Part shown: positions 42,583 to 50,393 of the stretch, in pieces
How positions within the stretch are numbered: position 1 is the stretch's first letter
How the letters are laid out: each line of letters begins with the position of its first letter
NCBI RefSeq assembly: GCF_902806265.1
Contig: NZ_CADCVZ010000005.1
Location: 1-64,000 of the forward strand
From: an uncultured Sphingomonas sp.
Lineage (GTDB): Bacteria; Pseudomonadota; Alphaproteobacteria; Sphingomonadales; Sphingomonadaceae
Direction of reading: 5' to 3'
Length of the DNA stretch: 64,000 nucleotides
Program-made: the position numbers and the translations under genes
The notes under the pieces: model-generated
The model's database searches: none
The model's input: the letters and a program-made list of their open reading frames with translations, nothing else
What the model was told of the DNA's origin: nothing

Positions 42583-43383
42583 ATGCCTATCCTCTTGTTG
42601 GTGGTCCTCCTCGGCATTGTGGAGGGCCTGACCGAGTATCTGCCGGTTTCCTCCACCGGCCACCTCATCCTGGCGACCGAACTGCTCGGCTTTCGCGCGG
42701 AGGACTGGGAGGCGTTCAACGTCGCCATCCAACCCGGCGCGATTCTGGCGATCGTGGTGCTCTATTGGCGCACCTTCGCCGACGTGCTGACCGGCCTGTT
42801 CCGCCGCTCGCCCGATGCCTGGCGGTTCGTGCGCAACCTGGTGGTCGCCTCCCTGCCTGCGGTCGTTCTTGGATTGCTGATCGGCGACATGATCGAAGGG
42901 CTGCTCGGCAACGCGGTGGTGGTCGCCTGGGCGCTGATCATCGGCGGGGTCGCCATCCTGATCATCGAGCGGCTGGTGAAGCCGCGCGAGTGCGGCGGCG
43001 TCGCCAACCTGTCGATCCGCCAGTCGGCCATGGTCGGCGTGGTGCAATGCCTGGCGATGATCCCGGGGGTCAGCCGCTCCGGCGCGACCATCCTCGGCGC
43101 GATGGCGCTGGGTGTGGACCGTAAGACTGCGGCGGAGTTCAGCTTCTTTCTGGCCATGCCGACGCTCGGGGGAGCGACCGTCTACTATCTTGCCAAGCAC
43201 GGGAACCGCGTTTCGCCTGAAATGTACGGTAACATTCTGATCGGCTCGGCAGTGTCCTTCGTGGTGGCGCTGGTGGTGGTGAAGCTGTTCGTCGGCTTGG
43301 TCACCCGCTACGGCTTTGCCCCGTTCGGCTGGTACCGCATCGTCGCCGGCGCCGCGGCGCTGGTCTGGCTGGGGCTGCGCTGA
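42583..43383 (+). CDS. uppP: undecaprenyl-diphosphate phosphatase
   Basis: LGIVEGLTEYLPVSSTGHLILATELLGF; VQCLAMIPGVSRSGATILGAMALGVDRKTAAEFSFFLAMPTLGGATVYYL. Confidence 0.97.
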   Translation: MPILLLVVLLGIVEGLTEYLPVSSTGHLILATELLGFRAEDWEAFNVAIQPGAILAIVVLYWRTFADVLTGLFRRSPDAWRFVRNLVVASLPAVVLGLLIGDMIEGLLGNAVVVAWALIIGGVAILIIERLVKPRECGGVANLSIRQSAMVGVVQCLAMIPGVSRSGATILGAMALGVDRKTAAEFSFFLAMPTLGGATVYYLAKHGNRVSPEMYGNILIGSAVSFVVALVVVKLFVGLVTRYGFAPFGWYRIVAGAAALVWLGLR

Positions 43384-43454
43384 CGATCGTTCATCCGCGT
43401 GCAAGATCGCCACGCTAGTTTCCTGACTTCTTCGCTGATTCCGGGAATGCCCTC

Positions 43455-43895
43455 ATGCGTCTGCCGTTCGCCATCGCCGCTTTTGCCGCGACCGCCGCGT
43501 CGCCGGCGCTTGCCCAGCAGCCTGCGTCTCCGCCGCCGCCAGTGGCGCCGCAGCTGCCGCCGGAGCTGACCGACCCGCGGGCCCTGGATCAGCTGGGCAA
43601 CGTCGCGGGCGTGCTTGCCCGCGCGTTGCTTGAGCTACCGGTCGGCGAAGTGGAAGCGGCGCTGGAGAACCGTCCGGTCACCGCGGAGGATCGGCGCAAG
43701 ACGGTTGCGACCGAGACCGGCATGAACCCTCGCGAACTCGATGGCGAAGTCAAGCGCGGCAAGGTGGCGGTGAAGCAGGGCGGCCAGGCGATGGCGCGGA
43801 CCCTGCCGGTGATTACCCGTGCGCTCAACCAGGCGGGCGAGCAGATCGGCCGCGCGATCGCCAACCTGCCTTCCCCGACCTACCCGCGGCAGTAA
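43455..43895 (+). CDS. hypothetical secreted protein
   Basis: Signal peptide MRLPFAIAAFAATAASPALAQQ; complete ORF in an intergenic-bounded slot. Confidence 0.7.
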   Translation: MRLPFAIAAFAATAASPALAQQPASPPPPVAPQLPPELTDPRALDQLGNVAGVLARALLELPVGEVEAALENRPVTAEDRRKTVATETGMNPRELDGEVKRGKVAVKQGGQAMARTLPVITRALNQAGEQIGRAIANLPSPTYPRQ

Positions 43896-43956
43896 CGTCA
43901 TTCCGGCAGAGGCCGGATCTGAACTGTCGGAGATGCCGGCCTCCGCCGGGATGACG
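43896..43956. repeat. REP-like palindromic element, second copy
   Basis: CGTCATTCCGGCAGAGGCCGGATCT ... AGATGCCGGCCTCCGCCGGGATGACG; same family as 5211-5292. Confidence 0.8.
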
Positions 43957-43993
43957 CTTGTGGCAACCCCACAGCGCGCTAAAGCCCGCAGCC

Positions 43994-44665
43994 ATGTGGC
44001 AGCTTCTGCAATTCCCCCTGTGCCCTTTCTCCCGCAAGGTCCGGCTGCTCATGGCCGAGAAGGGGATCGCGATCGAGCTGGTTCGCGAGCATCCATGGGA
44101 GCGGCGCGACGAGTTCGTGGACCTCAACCCGGCGGGCGAGACACCCGTGCTGGTGGAGCCGGGCGGCGGCACCGTGCTGATCGGCAGCCAGCCCATCGCC
44201 GAGTTCTTCGACGAAACAGTGGACCGCATGCCGCTGATCCACGGCACGGCCGCGCAGCGGGGGGAGATCCGGCGCCTCACCGCATGGTTCGACGAGAAGC
44301 TGTTCCGCGAAGTGGTGGAGCCGCTGATGGTGGAGCGGATGCGCAAGCGGCTGGTCAGCCACGAGAGTCCCGACACCCGGATGCTGCGCGAAGCCATGCG
44401 GATCGGCAACAACCACCTCGACTATCTCGACTATCTGCTCGACCACCGCCGCTGGATCGCCGGCGCGAGCCTGAGCCTGGCGGATTTCACCGCCGCCGCG
44501 CACCTTAGCGTCATTGACTATCTGGGCGCGCTTGATTGGCGCAGCCACAAGCAGACCAAGGACTGGTACGCGGTGATGAAGTCGCGCCCGAGTTTCCGGC
44601 CGCTGCTTAGCGAGCGGATGGAGGTGATCGTCCCCCCGCCGCACTACGACAAGGTGGATTTCTGA
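43994..44665 (+). CDS. glutathione S-transferase family protein
   Basis: MWQLLQFPLCPFSRKVRLLMAEKGIAIELV; NPAGETPVLVEPGGGTVLIGSQPIAEFFDE; GASLSLADFTAAAHLSVIDYL. Confidence 0.93.
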   Translation: MWQLLQFPLCPFSRKVRLLMAEKGIAIELVREHPWERRDEFVDLNPAGETPVLVEPGGGTVLIGSQPIAEFFDETVDRMPLIHGTAAQRGEIRRLTAWFDEKLFREVVEPLMVERMRKRLVSHESPDTRMLREAMRIGNNHLDYLDYLLDHRRWIAGASLSLADFTAAAHLSVIDYLGALDWRSHKQTKDWYAVMKSRPSFRPLLSERMEVIVPPPHYDKVDF

Positions 44666-44868
44666 GCCGGGCTCGTGACGCAGGTAAAGCCACCGGGCAG
44701 ACAACCGTTAATGGCCGGTATCGACAGGCCGTGCCGCGTACGGCGCAGCATCAGCCGCCATCCGTCCGCACCGGCAGCTTCCGGCTTACCGCGTAAATCC
44801 CGAAGTGGTATCAGCCACTTACCGTGGCCCGCCGAGTGGCGGGTCCGCATCCACAGGAAGGTGGAGCA

Positions 44869-45201
44869 ATGTCCTACTCGAAGATCGCAGCCTTGGGCGC
44901 GTCGGCGCTCCTGATGGCGGGGTGCGCCACCCGCGAGGGCGAGAACGGCACGCAGGCGGAGGGCTCGACCACGACGATGTCGGCGCCAACCAACGATATG
45001 TCAGTCGGTACGACGGGCGACACGACCACGACCACCGACCCGACCACGGGTACAACCACCACAAACACTACGACCGGCCCGACCAATCAGGTCGACGCCA
45101 CGACGTCGCCGCCGGGCACAACCACGACCACGACGACCGATACCACAACCAACGTCGGCGTGGGCAACGATAGCAACACCACTACCCCGCCCCCACAGTA
45201 G
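44869..45201 (+). CDS. small Thr-rich putative lipoprotein
   Basis: Lipobox ALLMAGC after MSYSKIAALGAS; tail dominated by Thr runs; SD AGGAAGG. Confidence 0.65.
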   Translation: MSYSKIAALGASALLMAGCATREGENGTQAEGSTTTMSAPTNDMSVGTTGDTTTTTDPTTGTTTTNTTTGPTNQVDATTSPPGTTTTTTTDTTTNVGVGNDSNTTTPPPQ

Positions 45202-45267
45202 AGGCAGGATCGAGCAAGGCAGGAGAGGGCAGCGCGGTCGAACCGCGCCGCCCTTCACATCTGAAGC

Positions 45268-45891
45268 TTACTTCTGGACCGTCGTCGGCTGGCTCGCCGC
45301 GACGAGCGGCTGTACGGGCGCGGCCACTGCCAAGGGTGCCTGAGGCGCCGCAGCGATGGACAGGGTCACGTCCTAATCGACGAAGCCCTTCACGTTGGCA
45401 CCCATGGGGACCACGGCGCTGGTGCCCGTCATGAAGAAGCCTGCCACCGGAACAAGGGCGAGCGCCGCGACCACGCCAGCGGTGCCAGTGACGCCCTTGT
45501 CGTCGAACGCGCCGCTGAGGCGGATCTGGCGGCCGTTCACCGTCACGTAGAGAACCCGCGCACCGAGGAGGCCCGACTTGCCCCACATGCCCTTGTTCCG
45601 CACGTCGGTGATCTCACCCATCGCCGGGCTGCCGACCGGGACCACGGTTACGCCCTGCACGACCACCGGCTCGGAGGTCTCCATGCGGAAGCGCTGGCCG
45701 ACGCGCAGCTTCTTGCCCTTGGTGGTCAGTTCCTGGCTGAGGCGCAGCGGGACCACGGTGCCGGTCCGCAGAACGGCGTTGGCCATCGATGGCGCAGCGA
45801 TCGGAGCTGGCGCGGCAGGGACAGCCGCCACCTGAGCAGACACGGAAACGGGCGCGAACAGCAGCGTGCACGCGAGAAGACGCGATTTCAT
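45268..45891 (-). pseudogene. secreted hypothetical protein, possibly truncated by an in-frame TAG at 45373-45375 (short ORF 45373-45891)
   Basis: MKSRLLACTLLFAPVSVSAQ...NVKGFVD-TAG-DVTLSIAAAPQAPLAVAAPVQPLVAASQPTTVQK-TAA in one frame. Confidence 0.55.
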
Positions 45892-46011
45892 GAATGTACC
45901 CCTTTCTTCTGGCTCGATTGCCCCCGAGCCGCCGCGAGATGACGCGACGGGCCCGGTTACGTCCAGACTAGCTAAGGCGCGGTAAACGGCAGCTCAGCCA
46001 GTCTTGGTGGC

Positions 46012-46758
46012 TTAACCGCCCACTGCGCTCACCAGATAGTTGAGGCGAAGGTCCTCGCTGAGGTGCAGCCCGCGCGCAGGCGATGCCGCGATCCCCATCG
46101 TGTCCACCACCCGCAGCCCCGCATCCGCCATCAGCGCCGTCATGCGCTCCGGTGGAATGAAGCTGCCGTAGTCGTGCGTGCCCTTGGGAATGCGGCCGAA
46201 ACCCTCCGCCAAGGTAATGGTCAGCAGCTTCGCCCAGGCCGTGCGGTTGGGGGTGGACAGGATCAGCAGCCCGCCGGGCGCCAGCCGAGTAGCCAGGTCG
46301 CGGAGAAAGCCCTCCGGCGAGGCGACATGCTCGATCACCTCCATGGCGGTGACCAGGTCGAATTGGCCCCCGATCTCCTCGACCCCGCACGCCCGGTAGT
46401 CGATTGCCAAGCCCTGCCCTGCAGCATGCGCCCGCGCGGCGGCGATCAACTCGGGCGCCGCGTCCACCCCTGTGACCTCTGCGCCCAGCCGCGTCAGCGG
46501 CTCGCACAGCAGCCCGGCGCCGCAGCCGACGTCCAGCGCCGTTCTGCCCGCCAGCGGTCGCACCCCACGCTCGTCCTCCTGCCAATGCTGGTCGACCCGG
46601 TCACGGAGATAGCGCAGCCGCACGGGATTGAGGCGGTGCAGCATGGCCGACGCGCCGTGCGGGTCCCACCAATCGCCCGCCAGCGCGCCGAAATGCTCCG
46701 CCTCCCGCGCCACGATGCTCGTCGGCGCTCCGGCCAGGCTTGTACTTGTTTCCGCCAT
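46012..46758 (-). CDS. ubiG: ubiquinone biosynthesis O-methyltransferase
   Basis: EAEHFGALAGDWWDPHGASAMLHRLNPVRLRYLRDRV; ALDVGCGAGLLCEPLTRLGAEVTGVDAA; HVASPEGFLRDLATRLAPGGLLILSTPNRT. Confidence 0.97.
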   Translation of the reverse strand: MAETSTSLAGAPTSIVAREAEHFGALAGDWWDPHGASAMLHRLNPVRLRYLRDRVDQHWQEDERGVRPLAGRTALDVGCGAGLLCEPLTRLGAEVTGVDAAPELIAAARAHAAGQGLAIDYRACGVEEIGGQFDLVTAMEVIEHVASPEGFLRDLATRLAPGGLLILSTPNRTAWAKLLTITLAEGFGRIPKGTHDYGSFIPPERMTALMADAGLRVVDTMGIAASPARGLHLSEDLRLNYLVSAVGG

Positions 46759-46810
46759 GACCGCCTCCTAACAGGACGCCGCCGCCAACCCAAGGAACCG
46801 CCGCAGCTTC

Positions 46811-48046
46811 ATGGCCCGTATCGTGATGAAGTTCGGCGGCACGTCCATGGCCGGGATCGAGCGCATCTTGAGCGTGGCGGCGCGCGTGCGTCGCGAGGCG
46901 GGGGCCGGGAACGAGGTGCTGGTCGTGGTTTCCGCCATGGCTGGCGAAACGGACCGGCTGGTCCAGCTGTGCCGGGAGGCGGCCGCGCTCCACGACCCGC
47001 GTGAATATGACGTGGTGGTGGCGAGTGGCGAGCAGGTCACCGCCGGACTGCTGGCAATGACACTGCAAAACATGGGCGTTGAAGCGCGCAGCTTCATGGG
47101 CTGGCAACTGCTGCAGGCGAGCGGCACGCACGGCAATGCGCGGGTGGAGGCGGTGGAAAGTCGCTTGCTCGACGAGGCGCTCGGCAGCGGCACGGTGGCG
47201 GTGATCCCCGGCTTCCAGGGTGTCAGCCAGGACGGCCGCATCGCCACGCTTGGCCGGGGCGGGTCCGATACCAGCGCGGTCGCCATCGCCGCCGGCGTGC
47301 GGGCCGATCGCTGCGACATCTACACGGACGTGGAGGGGGTTTATACCACCGATCCGCGGATAGTGCCCAGCGCGCGCAAGCTCGACCAGATCACCTTCGA
47401 GGAGATGCTCGAATTGGCCGGGGTCGGCTCCAAGGTGCTGCAGGTGCGTTCAGTCGGCTTGGCGATGCGTGAAAAGCTTCCGCTGCGGGTGCGGTCGGCC
47501 TTTGACGACCGGCCCGGCACCGAGATTCTCGAGAGATTGGACGAGGGCATGGAAAGAAACGCGATCGCCGGGATAGCGGCCGACCGCAACGAAGCGCGGG
47601 TGACCCTGACCGGGATCGCCGACCGGCCGGGCACGGTTGCCGCGGTGATCGGGCCGTTGGCGGAAGCCGGGATCAGCATCGATATGATCGTCCATGCGGC
47701 AACGCCCAGCGCAGGCGCGTCCGACCTCACGTTCACCCTGCCGCGCGCGAGCCTGGCCCAAGCCGTGGCCGCGCTGGACCGGCTCAAGTCCGACCTCGGC
47801 TTCGACCGGCTGCTGACGGACGACCAGGTCGCCAAAGTCAGCATCGTCGGCGTCGGCATCCGCTCCAATCCCCAGCTCGCCGCCCGCATGTTCGATACGC
47901 TGGCCGAGCGGCGCATCAACCTCCACGCAGTGACCGCCAGCGAGATCAAGGTCAGCGCGCTGATCGCCGAGGACGAGCTGGAGCTGGCGGTGCGCGTGCT
48001 GCACACCGCCTTCGGCCTCGACGCACCGGCGGGAGCCGCGGCGTGA
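46811..48046 (+). CDS. lysC: aspartate kinase
   Basis: ARIVMKFGGTSMAGIERI; TLGRGGSDTSAVAIAAGVRADRCDIYTDVEGVYTTDPRIVP; two C-terminal ACT domains. Confidence 0.97.
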   Translation: MARIVMKFGGTSMAGIERILSVAARVRREAGAGNEVLVVVSAMAGETDRLVQLCREAAALHDPREYDVVVASGEQVTAGLLAMTLQNMGVEARSFMGWQLLQASGTHGNARVEAVESRLLDEALGSGTVAVIPGFQGVSQDGRIATLGRGGSDTSAVAIAAGVRADRCDIYTDVEGVYTTDPRIVPSARKLDQITFEEMLELAGVGSKVLQVRSVGLAMREKLPLRVRSAFDDRPGTEILERLDEGMERNAIAGIAADRNEARVTLTGIADRPGTVAAVIGPLAEAGISIDMIVHAATPSAGASDLTFTLPRASLAQAVAALDRLKSDLGFDRLLTDDQVAKVSIVGVGIRSNPQLAARMFDTLAERRINLHAVTASEIKVSALIAEDELELAVRVLHTAFGLDAPAGAAA

Positions 48047-49059
48047 GCGCCGGCCACGTCCGGCTCGCGCAGAAGTCGCAGCGCGGGCGGGAGTTCCTCG
48101 GCTGCGAGCATGCGATCCTCGGCGGGGCAATGAGCTGGGTATCCGAGCGCAACCTCGTCTCCGCCATCAGCAACGCCGGCGGCTTCGGCGTGATCGCCTG
48201 CGGCGCGATGACGCCCGAGCTGCTCGACACGGAGATCGCCGAAACCAAAGCTCGGACCGACAAGCCGTTCGGGGTGAACCTCATCACCATGCACCCGCAG
48301 CTCAGCGAGCTGATCGACGTGTGCGGCAGGCACGGGGTTGGCCACGTCGTCCTCGCCGGCGGCCTGCCCCCCGGCGCAGCGATCGAACGGATCAAGACAG
48401 GCGGCGCCAAGCTCATCGCGTTCGCGCCCGCGCTGAGCCTCGCCAAGAAGCTGATGCGCTCGGGCGCCGACGCACTAGTGATCGAGGGCATGGAGGCGGG
48501 CGGCCACATCGGCCCGGTATCGACCTCCGTGCTCGCTCAGGAAATCCTGCCCTATATCTGCAACGACATCCCCGTGTTCGTCGCCGGCGGGATCGGCCGG
48601 GGCGAGGCCATCGCCGCGTTCCTGGAGATGGGGGCCGCCGGGGTGCAGCTCGGCACCCGCTTCGTCTGCGCCAGCGAGAGCATCGCCCACCCAAACTTCA
48701 AGCGCGCCTTTATTCGCGCCTCGGCCCGCGACGCGGTGCCGTCCGTCCAGCTCGACTCGCGGCTCCCGGTCATCCCGGTGCGCGCACTCAAGAACAAGGA
48801 AACCGAGCGCTTCACTGCCAAGCAGCGCGAGATTGCAGAGCATCTCGACGGCAAGAAGCTGGAGATGGCCGAAGCGCAGCTCCAGATCGAGCATTATTGG
48901 GCCGGGGCCCTCCGGCGCGCGGTGATCGACGGCGATGTCGAGACGGGCAGCGTCATGGCCGGCCAGTCGGTCGGCATGGTGACCAAGGAAGAACCCACTG
49001 CAGACATCATCTGCGAACTGGTGGACGAAGCCGCGGCCGCCCTGGAACGCCGCGGCTAG
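48043..49059 (+). CDS. nitronate monooxygenase / 2-nitropropane dioxygenase family protein
   Basis: GCEHAILGGAMSWVSERNLVSAISNAGGFGVIACGAM; DALVIEGMEAGGHIGPVSTSVL; VFVAGGIGRGEAIAAFLEMGAAGVQLGTRFVC. Confidence 0.93.
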   Translation: MSAGHVRLAQKSQRGREFLGCEHAILGGAMSWVSERNLVSAISNAGGFGVIACGAMTPELLDTEIAETKARTDKPFGVNLITMHPQLSELIDVCGRHGVGHVVLAGGLPPGAAIERIKTGGAKLIAFAPALSLAKKLMRSGADALVIEGMEAGGHIGPVSTSVLAQEILPYICNDIPVFVAGGIGRGEAIAAFLEMGAAGVQLGTRFVCASESIAHPNFKRAFIRASARDAVPSVQLDSRLPVIPVRALKNKETERFTAKQREIAEHLDGKKLEMAEAQLQIEHYWAGALRRAVIDGDVETGSVMAGQSVGMVTKEEPTADIICELVDEAAAALERRG

Positions 49060-49062
49060 AGT

Positions 49063-50316
49063 TCAGTGCCAGTCGGTGTCGGCTGCTGGAGCCAGCTCCT
49101 TGGCCGCGATGACCACGTCCTCCAACTCCACGGCCGTGTCGAACGGATTCTCGTCCAATGCGGTGGCGCGGTGTAGCCGGTGCTGCCAGCGGCGTAGTTC
49201 CGCGACGTAGGGCGGAAAGGGCTTGCGCATCAGCGCTCCGGACGGAAGCCGTTCCAGGTCGGCGATGCCGTTGTTGAGCCACTCGCCATTGTGCCAGTCG
49301 GGCATGTCGACCGCCGGGAACAGGCAGATGCCGTGCAGGTCGACGCCGCGGTTCACCGCCGCCAGCGCCTCGCAGGTGACGTCATGGAGCCAATCGCCGC
49401 GGCCGCCCTTCAGCCCTGAGGTTTCGGCGATGATCACCGGCCGGCCGTGCCGCTTGGCGCCCTCCTCGATCAGGTCGGCCAGTGGGCGGATGCGCGGGTC
49501 GCCCGGCGGAAGCGCTTTGTGCGGGCCCTCCTCCGACAGCTCCATCTGGCCGAAGCTGTAGTTGTTGAAGCCGACAATATCGAGAACCTCCGGGCTGCCG
49601 CCGAACTCCGGATGGCGCCCGCCGCCGATCACGTCAAAGGCGATGTGCGCATCTTCCTCGCGCTCGCGGCGCGCCTCGTCTTCAAGGTCCGGGCGGTTCA
49701 GCGGTGCGACCACATGGATCAGCGGATCGATATGCACCATGCGCGCGTCGGGGAGCACCTCGCGGATCGCCTTGACCGCAGCGATGTCGGCCCGGCACAT
49801 CGCCAGCGTCAGTCGGCGGCGGGTCTCGCGATCCTTGCCAAACGGCGCGGCCCAGCCCCATTCTCCCGCCATGTAGCCGAAGAAGGTTATCTCGTTCATC
49901 GGCGTGAAGAAGTGCGGGCCGTGGAAGTCATGCTCTGCGACGTGCCGCGCACAAGCCCGCGCGTAATCGGCGAATTCTTTCGCAAAGTCGGCGCTGAAGG
50001 GATCGCAGTGATCCGGGTAGCCATAGTGGCACAGGTCCCAGATCGGCAGCACCTGCCAACGGCGCTGCGCCTGCAGGAACGGCTGAATGTAATCGAAATC
50101 GTAGGTCCCGCCGCCACGGTCGACCAGCGGCCAGGGGATGCCTTCGCGCGCAACGCCGATCCCCAGCTCGGCCAACATCCGGTAGTCCTCGTCCGCATGC
50201 GCCCGGTGCTGCGTTTCCTCGCACAGGTCGCGGCGGCCCTGATCTTTCCACTTAAAGGTCGAACATTCGAACCCGGACAGAAAGAAGGTCGGAAAGATGC
50301 CAGGCTTGTGGGTCAT
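49063..50316 (-). CDS. glycoside hydrolase family 1-like protein
   Basis: FLSGFECSTFKWKDQGRRDLCEETQHRAHADEDYRMLAELGIGVAREGIPWPLVDRGGGTYDFDYIQPFL; FFTPMNEITFFGYMAGEWGW; PVIIAETSGLKGGRGDWL. Confidence 0.75.
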   Translation of the reverse strand: MTHKPGIFPTFFLSGFECSTFKWKDQGRRDLCEETQHRAHADEDYRMLAELGIGVAREGIPWPLVDRGGGTYDFDYIQPFLQAQRRWQVLPIWDLCHYGYPDHCDPFSADFAKEFADYARACARHVAEHDFHGPHFFTPMNEITFFGYMAGEWGWAAPFGKDRETRRRLTLAMCRADIAAVKAIREVLPDARMVHIDPLIHVVAPLNRPDLEDEARREREEDAHIAFDVIGGGRHPEFGGSPEVLDIVGFNNYSFGQMELSEEGPHKALPPGDPRIRPLADLIEEGAKRHGRPVIIAETSGLKGGRGDWLHDVTCEALAAVNRGVDLHGICLFPAVDMPDWHNGEWLNNGIADLERLPSGALMRKPFPPYVAELRRWQHRLHRATALDENPFDTAVELEDVVIAAKELAPAADTDWH

Positions 50317-50393
50317 GCGAGGGCCAACGCACCGGGCGTGCACCGGGTACCGTTCGCTTGGCGGCCAGGCGCCTTCCTGATAGCGCTGAGCGC

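Noticed and set aside
42061-43413. 450-aa minus-strand ORF
   Set aside because: Antisense to uppP and the NDUFA9-like gene; His/Arg/Asp-rich mirror-frame composition.
45001-45180. Possible tandem repeat or CRISPR-like array in the ACC/ACG-rich stretch
   Set aside because: No regular period or spacers; it is the Thr-rich coding tail of the lipoprotein.
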